Below, one piece after another: positions 33,962 through 43,380 of a DNA stretch of 64,000 nt. The position numbers and the translations under genes are program-made. Source of the DNA: Nemania diffusa (taxonomy: Eukaryota > Ascomycota > Sordariomycetes > Xylariales > Xylariaceae); NCBI GenBank assembly GCA_038501195.1, contig JBBPUQ010000001.1, positions 3,348,001 through 3,412,000 of the forward strand, read 5' to 3'. Numbering within the stretch: position 1 is the stretch's first letter; every line of letters begins with the position of its first letter. The notes beneath the pieces were generated by a model, which saw nothing but the letters and a program-made list of their open reading frames with translations, had not been told where the DNA came from and did no database searches.

Positions 33962-36900
33962 CTTTTTTTTGTCTTTTTCTATGTTTTTTCCTTTGTCTTT
34001 TTTGATTTTTTGAGTAATGTATTAATTTTTGCTTGTCTGTCAATGCTTTCTCCGTGCAAGTACACTATATGCTCTACCGAGCCTTGTTTAATATGTGAAA
34101 AAACAAGGGGATGGTAAAACTTACCACCAAGATCTGCACTAGAGGCCGTTTGAACCGTACTCACGCCCTAGGCTTCGTTACTAACCCCCACGGCCGCCTA
34201 CTCCTCAGAGCATCGTTTCTACCCTGAGGGTGAAATATGGGTGGGACGCTTGAGCGCCATCCATTTTCAAGGCTAGCACATTCGATAGGTGAGTCGTTAC
34301 ACAGTCCTTAGCGGATTCCGTCTATCGTCTCGACGTCGTGGACAAATTCGTATTTCGACGCCGTATAACAAGTGCGAAGAACCGAATTGCTACATATTTG
34401 TCGTTCAATAAGGCGGGCTACGAGTCCCGACCTTGTTGAGAAGTCTACATGAGGTATGACGCAATCCGAAAGAGAGATACATTCTGCTTAATAGGAAACG
34501 CCATACAACGATTATACGTGCACCCCTATCGAACAGCCCCCAGTGTTTCACTATATAACGAGAGTCAACAGCCCGTAACTAGTACGAGGGAAGGTCGAGG
34601 GCGAAGTAGAAAACAACCTTTTGCATACAAGTTATCCGTAGAGAAGCTTCTCTTCTATAGAGCCGCCAATCTTCTTCTGAACCCCTTATCCTCTAAAAAT
34701 CAAACTCAAGCTAGCTTCACTCTCCTCCTAGCCCTATCTTACCTCCACTAAGTAAAGCTCTAACGGCTGCTTTGAGGCTAGTTCTGGACGCGTATACTAA
34801 GACAAGTCTGTCTCTAAAGTTTCGGGAGTAGCGGAACTTTCTGATCTCGATCCCATATCCACCATCATCCTCTCGGCGATCCTGCCTATCAAAATCCACA
34901 TACATACCAGTGCATCCGTAGCCTACTGATACCAGGTTGCACATTACCTTGTGGAGGTAGAGTGTCAACACCCAGCTAGTCAGATAATACAGTTATCTAG
35001 CTGTTTCTGGACATCTAGTAATCAACATGGTGAGCCACGGCTACGGATAATCCTCTAACGCTGCTGTGCCCCCAACCTCACTTAAAAATGAATTGTAACT
35101 AGTAATACACCTAAGTCATAACAGCAAGGTGAGGTGATGGTGCTCTCACGGCTAGTGACAGCGTGGCCCAATTGATCCGCTTGTGATATACTAGATTTCG
35201 AGGTTAAGATTTTAAGCTACGCCGGGTAACACTAATCTATAATCCTGCGAAAATTACCTTTATTCTCGTTTAGATTTAATTTCCCATATCAAAGACTCGA
35301 GTGCCTAGCAAAGATGTAGTTTTAAATTACATCTATTGTTTTGGCGAAGCTAAGCTACAGATCATCTAGTCAGTCAGCCTGCTGTACGGTCCAGCGTGTC
35401 TGCCGCCTCCTTTCGGAGGGGAGATAATCAACCAAAGCCGTTTCCTGTCTGGGGCTAGTCATTTTGACAATATGATAAGATGTGTAGTTAGTACATGGCA
35501 TTACTGGGGTGAGGTACGGTTAGAGAGTGATACTGCTGATGTGGTAGACTAACACAACCGACCTACAAGACACTCAAACTTATATAGCACCAAGAGGTGA
35601 TAGAAGGAATGAAGTTAGTCATTCTAATCTGCCGCTACTGGCTAGTCTAATAATACGACTCCTGCTGCTGTAATTACATAGAAGGCTCAACCCAGATGAT
35701 CGGAGCAGATTAGAAATGTCCTATTGGTGTATCCTAAGCTCAATGTGCACTCACTAGATTTTATTCCTTGCGATAGTATGAAGTCTATTGCTTCCCTCCT
35801 CTGTAGCAACTTTTAGAGAGAGTCGTCTGATACTTGTAAGCTGGTCTTGGCTATGTCTTTGATATTGTTATATAAATGCATGCTCGGATATGCGCCCTAT
35901 ACCCTTGCTTGCTTGTGGGGATTTAGATATTATTTGCTCACATGCCTCTCCTATTCGTAATAGAAAAGGATAAACAAATTACTCAAGACTCTAGTGAGTG
36001 CCTAGGGTACAAATAGGAGCTTATAATGAATACTTATTGAGGGGCGATCCCCTTCTTAGCTACTCTAGAGGTATCTATGTGTGCGACTCCTATGCTTAGG
36101 GGCAAAAGATGCATCTACTATAGACCTCTTGACGGGAATAAGAGGGACGCTAGGTTACCCATATATAAGAAATATAGATACCCAGCAATCATGGTTAGCT
36201 AACTAACTACAGGTTCATAAATAGTCGACGATGTGTCGCTACTACTACATCTCCTAATTTTAAAAATCAATCACACTATATATTCTTTTCGAATATTCAT
36301 ACAGCCAACATTCATAGAATATACATCGTATTGTTCCTGCAATACGCCGGCAAGATATCTACTTACCCACTAAGCAGCTTCTTGAACTGACCATGACCAA
36401 CCCCAAAACGGGCGGGAATTCACGGGAATGGCGATGGAAATTATGGGATAAATGGGGAAGATCAAGATTATGTTCTCGAATTAGTTAACTGCCCGTTTTC
36501 CACGTCAAGGCATGCGCGACGGATTTTCCAAGAGTGCGCCGGGGCCTGCCGGGGCCTGAACATACCCAATAAATGATGCCGTGCCGGGTTACAGGGGTGC
36601 CTATCAGCGGCCCGGATCCTTCACAGACGTTGGGCATCCTTTCTCATGCCGCCCTACACGAAATTTGAAAGAAAAAGGGGGAGCTCTTCTATTGCTAATA
36701 TTCATCTAAATCTTGCTTTTAAAAGCATTCCTAGATCTCCGCCCTTCCTAGTCCATCTGCTTGTTTCCTTTAGTATTACCGAGCCCTTACTCTGGATAGA
36801 TGCTATCTAATCCGTTCTTGATTTGGAATTCGTCGCGAAGTTTATGAACTAGGTACCTAGCTCAACCCAAGGCGTTGGTAAGGGTGCATCCACTCCTACC

Positions 36901-37060
36901 CAATATCACCCTGTTGACTCTAGCTACGCATAGGAATACAGAAGACAGCGGTATAAGTAGTTGAAATTGGAAACACCAGTCGCATGAAAACCTCGTCTTT
37001 ATAATTCACGCTATAGCTAAATTACGAAGCTTCATACTTAGATAATACTACTACAGCAAA
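33962..37060. other. AT-rich, RIP-like gene-free block
   Basis: It begins with a T-rich run (33963-34014) right at the end of the GC island. From about 34020 to 36450 the sequence is rich in TA, TAGT, CTAG and ATAT words, stop codons occur in all frames, and no domain is recognised. This is the look of a repeat eroded by repeat-induced point mutation, but no parent element could be identified. At 36450-37060 the composition recovers and probably holds the promoter of the MOSC gene. Confidence 0.45.
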
Positions 37061-38457
37061 ATGAAGATCACAGAGGTGAGCTACGGTACTTTCCTTGACC
37101 CCCAGTTAATGATCCCTCCTCATCACCCTCCTCATGAAACAACAAGCAACCCCTGTCACCAGCAGATGCGCCCATGGTAACTATAAATCCTGCCTATCTA
37201 TGACCTCTCTCTCTCTCTTTTTGTCTGTCTCTCTGTCTCTCTCTACCTTCCAAGTCTCACACATACACAACAATCCAGCTGTACATCTACCCGATCAAAT
37301 CGCTCGCCCCAGCCTCGGTGCCGCGCGCCCGGCTGCGGCGCGAGGGCCTCGAGCACGACCGGCGCTTCATGCTCCTCAAGGTGCAGCCCGGCAGCGGCGA
37401 CAACGACGTGCTGTACCGGAACATGCAGATCCCGCACTTCCCAGAGTGCGCACTCTTCCACCAGCGGCTCGACCTCGACAGCGACGGTGACGAGGAGGCG
37501 GCGGCGGCGGTGGTGGTGACGTACCACGTGCCGCCGCAGCCGATCTTCACGCCGCCGGTCCCGGAGCAGCGCGCGGCGCTGCGCGTGCCGCTGGCCCCGG
37601 CCCTCGAGGGCCGCGCCCGCGTGGACGTGTCCATCTGCGGCAGCCCCGCGCGCGCCTACCGCATGGGCGACCCCTACGACGCGTGGTTCACGGCCTGCTT
37701 CGGCTTCCCCGTCGCGCTGGTGTACATCGGCGACCAGGGGCGCGAGGTGCTGGCGCACAGGCCGAGCGAGCACTACCTCTGGCGCCAGCGGCCGCAGCAG
37801 CAGCAGCAGCGGCAGCGGGGTGGCTGGCTGTCGAGCATCTCGGGGTATGTGCCCGGCGTGGGGGGTGGGGGTGGGGATGGGAATGGGAAGAGGGAGGGGG
37901 AGGGGGAGGGCAGGGCGGAGCGGCTCACCTTTAGCGAGATCGCGCCGTTCCTCGTGACGTCCAAGGCGTCGCTGCGCGACGTCAGCAGGAGGCTGCCCGA
38001 GGGCGAGGAGATGGACATGCGGCGGTTCCGGCCGAACATCGTCGTGGACGGGGCCCCGCAGGCGCCCGGGGTAGAGGGGCTCCGGGCGTGGGACGAGGAT
38101 TACTGGGGCGAGCTCGACGTTTCCCTCGGCGCCGGGGCTAGGGCCGGCGGTGGAGAACGGCGCCGCCGCCGCCTCGCCCTCACGGCGAACTGCGGGCGCT
38201 GCATCTCGATCAACATCGACTACGAGACGGGCCGGCCGTCGGCGGGCGAGCCGGGGATCGTGCTGAAGAAGCTCATGGCCGACCGGAGGGTCGACGACGG
38301 GAATAAGTACTCCCCGATCTTTGGGAGGTATGGGTTTCTTGCCCCCGGGGAGAGCCTGGGCGATGATGATGATGGTGTCGAAATTGCGGTGGGCGATGAA
38401 ATAGACGTCACTAAACGTCTTGATTATCGGGATAGTTGGGCTTGGCCGAAGTACTAA
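37061..38457 (+). CDS. MOSC-domain protein (molybdenum cofactor-binding, MARC/YcbX-like)
   Basis: A 15-nt first exon (37061-37075, MKITE) is spliced over a 203-nt intron (GTGAGC...TCCAG, with a long CT tract) to exon 37279-38457; 397 aa. The join gives the family N-terminus MKITELYIYPIKSLAPASVP, followed by REGLEHDRRFMLL (MOSC N-terminal beta-barrel). Further on are ISEIAPFLVTS-type and RRFRPNIVV motifs, and NCGRCISINIDYETG carrying the conserved Cys that coordinates molybdenum in MARC-type proteins. No C-terminal 2Fe-2S ferredoxin domain is present. Such proteins reduce N-hydroxylated compounds or transfer sulfur; the substrate here is unknown. A Gln/Arg run (CAG repeat, about 37791-37815) and a Gly/Glu-rich insert (37855-37920) interrupt the barrel. 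The gene is extremely GC-rich, with G/C at nearly every third position, unlike its neighbours. Confidence 0.92.
37791..37920. repeat. Coding CAG run and GGGGGTGGG/GGGAGG purine repeat
   Basis: CAGCAGCAGCAGCAGCGGCAG encodes a short Gln/Arg run. About 40 nt later a G-rich stretch of GGGGGTG and GGGAGGG units encodes Gly/Glu. Both lie inside the MOSC gene and keep its frame open, so they look like expanded linkers. Confidence 0.75.
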
Positions 38458-40978
38458 GCTGGCGCAAGGTGGAACTATCTAGATAGGAGAGAAAAGGGTA
38501 AGAGAGGGCCTTGGCCAGCGTAGGGGCACGACCCCATGAGTTGAGGGGAGGGGGCCGATTGGTAAGGACAACAGGTTGGGCGTGGGTCTTCTAATGAGAC
38601 AAGTTGAAACGGTAGAAACAGGAGGGTTATATTGGAGAGGGTGCTATATTTCCCTATGAGGCGAACGAGGAATCATCGGGAGACACGACGGCTATACTAC
38701 TCATCGCACACTGTGCGGAACCTGAATCAGAACCAGAGGGCCTCGTGGCCGCTTGGCCATCCTCTCACTCCTCTCCATCGGGTGTTCCAATCGTCCTTGC
38801 ATATGAACGTGGGGCATGGCGGCGGAGGACGACGAGGTAGGGTTCCCTGCTGCGCTGGGGCTAGGAAATGTGAGGCTGCTCCGTTTCTCCCCAAAACCAG
38901 AGCCCCCCACGCACCCACCGCTCCGATCTGTACTACGACGATGGGCATGTAGCAATGCATAACTGCCGGCTCCCGTTTGCTCCACAGGGATCCTAGCTGG
39001 GCGTCATTTGCTAGATTCGCTCGGTAAATTGGTTGGTTGGTTGCCTAGGTGGATGGGAGGAAGCCCCCTCCCCCGGGGAAGAGGGTACCTACGACGAAGT
39101 AAGGTGAGGCTGGCTGGCCGTCCCGTCCGTCCCGCGTCCCATTCGTGAGGCCCAACGACCAGTACATAGTAGTCAGCAGTCGGGCTAGCGCCGGCTGTTT
39201 GGCTAGGGTTCTCATGTAGTGGGTGGGTTAGGGAAGCATCGTCTCTACGTCGCCATCGCGTGGCTGGCATCGACAGCCCGAGCTGGTGCAAATCAGGTAC
39301 CCGTACTGCCATCCCCCGTCCCGCCCGATCTTACATGCCTAGTGAATGGAGGCCACGCGTTAGAAACAAATAGATCTAAACAGTCACCATGTTTCGATAT
39401 CCCGCTCTCATCATGCTCGTGTGGCTCGGCCGATGTTGCGTCCCCCACGTTGCTATGATCCTCGCCAAGACCTGTTTGAAGCATAACCAGGGGGTTCTAT
39501 ATCAATCAGCTTGCAAACCCAGGCTCGTAGAAAAACCAACAGAAGGTTTGTGACAAACACAGGGACGATTCGGGGTACCCAAACAGCTCGGCCCTTAAGC
39601 GGCCTAATGGTAATAGCCGCGTTCGTCGACTGTTCTGAGAAGCACCGGGCCCTTGCATGAAAGGGCACGCTTTGGAAAACACAGATGGGTGTGCCGTTAC
39701 ACTGCAGGGGGCTTAGGCACCTCTGCGTTGCCTCGCTTGTAGGACTACTACTGTTGGCAAGACGCATACAGTAGTTACTAGTGTTGCCACGTGTGCTGGA
39801 CGACGACAGAAGTCTGTTCGCCTCAACTTGAGGTGCTGTTCGGATAAGGCCGGCCACCCCGATGAGCCAGCAGGCAGCGGGATGAACAAACACGAACAAT
39901 ATACAACAGTTGTATGTCGTATTGATGCTCCGGAATGACGTTTAAGATCCCCGTTGCATATGCATCATGCAGAACGGTAGGTATAGTAGAAGCATGGAAC
40001 TTTCACCATCCCCTACCCTGTCAGTTACATCGAGCATTAGACACATAACATCATATGCATTCGGACTCCCAAGTCCACGGTAGGGGATAATGCATATGGC
40101 AAGGCCCCGAAGGGTCCCCTGCTCCCGCAGAGCCGTGTAAATTGTGTCGTGAAACATTTTTCTACATACTGCTGTTACCAACAGGCCGTGCGCCGAGACA
40201 TCGAACAAGACGGAAAACGCAAAAAAAGTGAAACTCCAACATTGTCTGAAACACCAATTTTCCACTACCCTAAGAATTCTTATTACAATAATCACTTTTC
40301 CTTTTGCCTCTTATCTTCTTCTTCTTCTTCTTTTCGATGGTCTAGAGCTTGCGCAGTGATCGAATTCTAACAGGGAACGCCACTCAGAACATAATCCGCA
40401 AACTCCTAGACCAGGGTGAAAGTAGGAAAAACTGACTAGATGGGAGGAACCGGGTACACTCTAAGCTTCTATCCACATAGATACACTGTCTTTGGGAGAA
40501 TGACGACTGTATTGTCGTCTCTTAGACACGATGAGTTAAGACGGCGCGGGGGGCTGAAACAATAGCCGACAGCGTAGCCAGCGCTTAAGTGACACGTCGC
40601 ATGGTGGTGTAGTAGAGGGCAATATCTCTATCCGATGGTTGAGGCGACAGTTGGTGTTGTGAGATGGTCGATATCTACCAGGCAAGTTCTAGCCTCTACG
40701 ACCTGCAGCCCCTTGGCGGTCTAGTATTAGGTCGAGTATCAGGGATATCCCAGTTCCCACCGGCCGTAATATGATAAATCAAACGAATATGTCGCAACAG
40801 TGAGAGAAAGATGGGGGTATAGCCGACGATCAACACTAAGAAAGAGCGTTAGTACTCTGATGATATGATGCTCGACTAGATCAACAGTGGGCCGGCCAGT
40901 CGAGCATCAATATTGGATGGGGTTAAACACACCCGTATAATCAAGCGCAACGCCAATCCAAAGCCGAGCTGGCGAGTT
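38458..40978. other. Intergenic region, no recognised gene
   Basis: It holds the MOSC 3' flank (moderately GC-rich to about 39450), then mixed sequence. A 148-codon minus-strand open frame at 39453-39899 begins with TTG and has no recognisable domain. A CTT/TTC microsatellite lies at 40310-40330. A perfect 12-bp inverted repeat at 40866-40909 is listed separately. Confidence 0.5.
40866..40909. repeat. Perfect 12-bp inverted repeat downstream of the 54-aa gene
   Basis: TGATGCTCGACT (40866-40877) pairs exactly with AGTCGAGCATCA (40898-40909) across a 20-nt loop that ends in the palindrome GGCCGGCC. It begins 69 nt beyond the stop codon of the minus-strand 54-residue gene, so it may lie in that mRNA's 3' UTR or in its end-formation region. 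Confidence 0.75.
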
Positions 40979-41143
40979 TTAGGCACTGTGAATACAGGCT
41001 CTGCAAGTATGAATCTTGCAGTATCGACACTCAAAAATCCACCAGTGCGGACCCGAGTGACACAGGTTGCAGGTCCATTGAACTAGTGTACTGTCCGACT
41101 TGATCATCTTGAACGAGTGGGCACAGTTCGTTGCGACAGCCAT
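40979..41143 (-). CDS. 54-residue Cys/His-rich protein with ZZ-like zinc finger pattern
   Basis: A complete ATG-to-TAA frame of 55 codons. Potential metal ligands: C7-x-H9, C25-x-x-C28, H33, C39-x-x-C42, H45 and C47-x-x-C50. The spacing CxxC-10-CxxC-4-CxxC resembles the ZZ/treble-clef zinc finger. Aromatic residues fill the turns: STLVQWTCNLCHSGPHWWIF, then ECRYCKIHTCRACIHSA. The start codon sits in a good context (CACCATGG). Upstream on the same strand is a pyrimidine-rich leader with a convincing 117-nt intron (donor GTTAGTCC at 41308, branch TTACTAATC, acceptor TTCGCAG at 41192), which supports a transcribed gene. I cannot name a function. The fold is inferred from cysteine spacing alone. 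It is easily missed by annotation because of its size. Confidence 0.72.
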   Translation of the reverse strand: MAVATNCAHSFKMIKSDSTLVQWTCNLCHSGPHWWIFECRYCKIHTCRACIHSA

Positions 41144-41546
41144 GGTGAATAGATGCAGAGCTAAGTTGGAAACCTAGTAGCTTGCGTAGCCCTGCGAATG
41201 AAAATGGTCAAGGGTGGAAGGAGATGGTTCCACGGAAGCTTTGAGTTGTGGCCTTAGAAGGAGATTAGTAACTATGCTCATGCGAAGGCGGGATAGGCAA
41301 GGACTAACCTGGGTGTCGACCGGTAAAGGGAAGCTGAGATAGTTGACCGGTGTGGGGGGGTAAGTGAGGCTCACTTGGTAGATGTATGTATCTGATGTAT
41401 GTATCTGGATAAAAGGAAGAGGAGTGGTGGTGAGGTTGTGGGAGTGAGTATGAGATGGGGGGGAGCAGATGCAGAACTTTAAATGGTCCAATAGCGTGTG
41501 CAGATGTTTGGGCCAGCCAGACAATCAATGGGTCAAAACAGAACAC
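41144..41546 (-). promoter_or_regulatory. Pyrimidine-rich 5' leader with intron, upstream of the 54-aa gene
   Basis: Read on the minus strand, 41546-41309 is a C/T-rich leader. It is followed by an intron (41308-41192) with donor GTTAGTCC, branch TTACTAATC and acceptor TTCGCAG. A short second leader exon then runs to the ATG at 41143. The leader opens with a TTTAAAG element (near 41480) that could serve as the core promoter. Confidence 0.5.
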
Positions 41547-41699
41547 GGGAAGACTTGTTGACTCTGGAAATTATCGTTCTTGTTTGCTCGGCAACGAGCG
41601 AAAAGGCCGAGGAGGCGGTTTGCAGGGCTCCCCAAGACTGTTTTTTTGATACTCCCCGGTTGTTACCTGTTGGGGGTGAAGACTGTTTGAGGGATCAGA

Positions 41700-41810
41700 A
41701 GGATGTACTGTGCTGTGCTGTGCTGTGCTATGCGGTATGGTATGGTACTCTGTATTGTATATTGTATTGTAATGTGTTGTGTTGTGTTGCGTTGCGTTGT
41801 GTTGCGTGAT
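41700..41810. repeat. Degenerating pentanucleotide tract (TGTGC / TATTG / TGTTG)
   Basis: The plus strand runs through successive 5-mer families: GTGCT units, then GGTAT, then TATTG, then GTGTT and GCGTT. The order suggests a single pentamer satellite that mutated and re-expanded in blocks. Confidence 0.75.
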
Positions 41811-42340
41811 GTATATAGTCTAAGAGTGTCCCGGCGTTGATGACAGGTGAGAGAGCCGTTGAAAGAGGACGACGAGCCCCAATATGTACTACTCTAGTCT
41901 CAAGGATGTTCCTCGCACGACCCCTAAGGCTATGACGACGTCTCATTTCTCGTGATTGATGCTACGGGACGAGATCCTAGGGAAGTATTCCATGTCTCAA
42001 AAAATTAAAACGTACGAGAATCTCAACTACCGTGTGAACGGGGGCGGCGGATATGACGAGAACGGGCCTGGCCGTGTGAACGGATAAGGTGAGGAAGCGA
42101 GCCGTTCCCCTAATGCGTACAAGTACTGTACCAGGAACCAGAGTAGGTAAAGGGTTCTTCATCCCTCTTTTTTTTTTTTTTTTGTGTCTGTCTCCAGGTC
42201 CGTGGTGTAGGGACGGGAATGAGTGGGTTCCTGACATAGTCAATCTACCCAACATGCCACGACTCCTGCTCCAATCTAGGTAGGCAGGGCGTGGTGGCAT
42301 AGACAGTCTCTACCTACCTACTCTGGGTTCTGTAAAGCCT

Positions 42341-42387
42341 AGGAGACTGGAGACTGACTGGAGACTGGTGCTTGGAGCTTGGAGCTT
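42341..42387. repeat. Short tandem repeat GGAGACT then TTGGAGC
   Basis: Three near-copies of GGAGACTG are followed by three near-copies of CTTGGAG in immediate succession. Confidence 0.7.
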
Positions 42388-43191
42388 ATATTAGACCGGG
42401 TGCGGTATTAGAACCCAGGTAGGTAGAGACTAAAGCTTGGACGTGCTTGGGGAAGAAGATCAAGTATGTACCCATCCGAACCGCATTATGATCTGGGTAC
42501 CTAGTAAAAACCCGTTAACCTCCTGCTATACACGTGGGTGCGCAGGCGACTACTACCTTAGCAGATTGATTATCTCGACATTACATAGGTAGATCGGATG
42601 GAGGCTCTTTGCTAGCTCCGAGGGCTTAAATTAGCTGACGTGATTAGTCCAAAAAGACTAGAGGAAAATGGTGCAATCAATTCAATAAATACAATAAATA
42701 ACGAATAAGAGTCCGATTTCCTTCTCCCCCTCTCTCTTTAATTGGTGGGCAGCGTTCGTGGTGGACACAGCAGTACGCACCTCGATGATGTAAGAGCTCT
42801 AAGTATTATAATCTGCTATAGAATCCCTACTACCTACTCTCGAATTAGTCTAGAATCTGAGCTCCTAAGTGAAACCGTAATGTGGAGGGTAGCTAACCGT
42901 GTGGCGTACACGTCAAAGAAGGGGAAAATTAGGCTTAGGCATGGCCAGAAGGGGGTACCTACCTTAACTTGTCAAGGGGATGGATGTTATAGGTAGCAGA
43001 AAACAAGCCTCAAGTTACGGTCTTTACTTCGGATACACTGGAGAGATAGGTACCTGGGTGTAGTACCTACTCTATCAGCACATAGATTAGGTAGGTACCC
43101 GGTCTGATGAGTATCTACGTACGTGGGGAGGTACAGTGCTGACAGTAGTGCGTGTACCTTGATATCTATCTGTTCGGGTAGTGATTGCTAA

Positions 43192-43223
43192 GTAGGTACC
43201 TACCTACCTAGGTAGGTACCTAC
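43192..43223. repeat. 32-nt TACCTA/TAGGTA palindrome
   Basis: GTAGGTACCTACCTA (43192-43206) is the exact reverse complement of TAGGTAGGTACCTAC (43209-43223), with only CC between. It lies in a 200-bp cluster of the same motif (43050-43260) and is the clearest example of the motif family that fills the spacers of this window. Confidence 0.8.
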
Positions 43224-43311
43224 ACCTCATGTTAGTTACCTAAGAGACTCTGTACAGCAGGTATTCTGTACTCTCTGCCTGTTTTGTCTTCTAAGCAACC
43301 AAGGTTACCGA

Positions 43312-43380
43312 AAAGCAGACCATACATGCATGCATATGCTACACAAGACATACATATATGCATGCATATAACATGCATGC
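43312..43380. repeat. CATGCATG/ACATAC repeat tract
   Basis: Repeated CATGCATGC, ACATACAT and ATGCATGC words in an alternating purine-pyrimidine stretch between TACCTA clusters. Confidence 0.65.

Noticed and set aside
34717..34971. 84-codon minus-strand frame as a transposon relic
   Set aside because: No reverse-transcriptase, integrase or transposase motif is visible; only base composition suggests an old repeat.
39453..39899. 148-codon minus-strand frame
   Set aside because: Starts with TTG, no recognisable domain, no convincing splice context.
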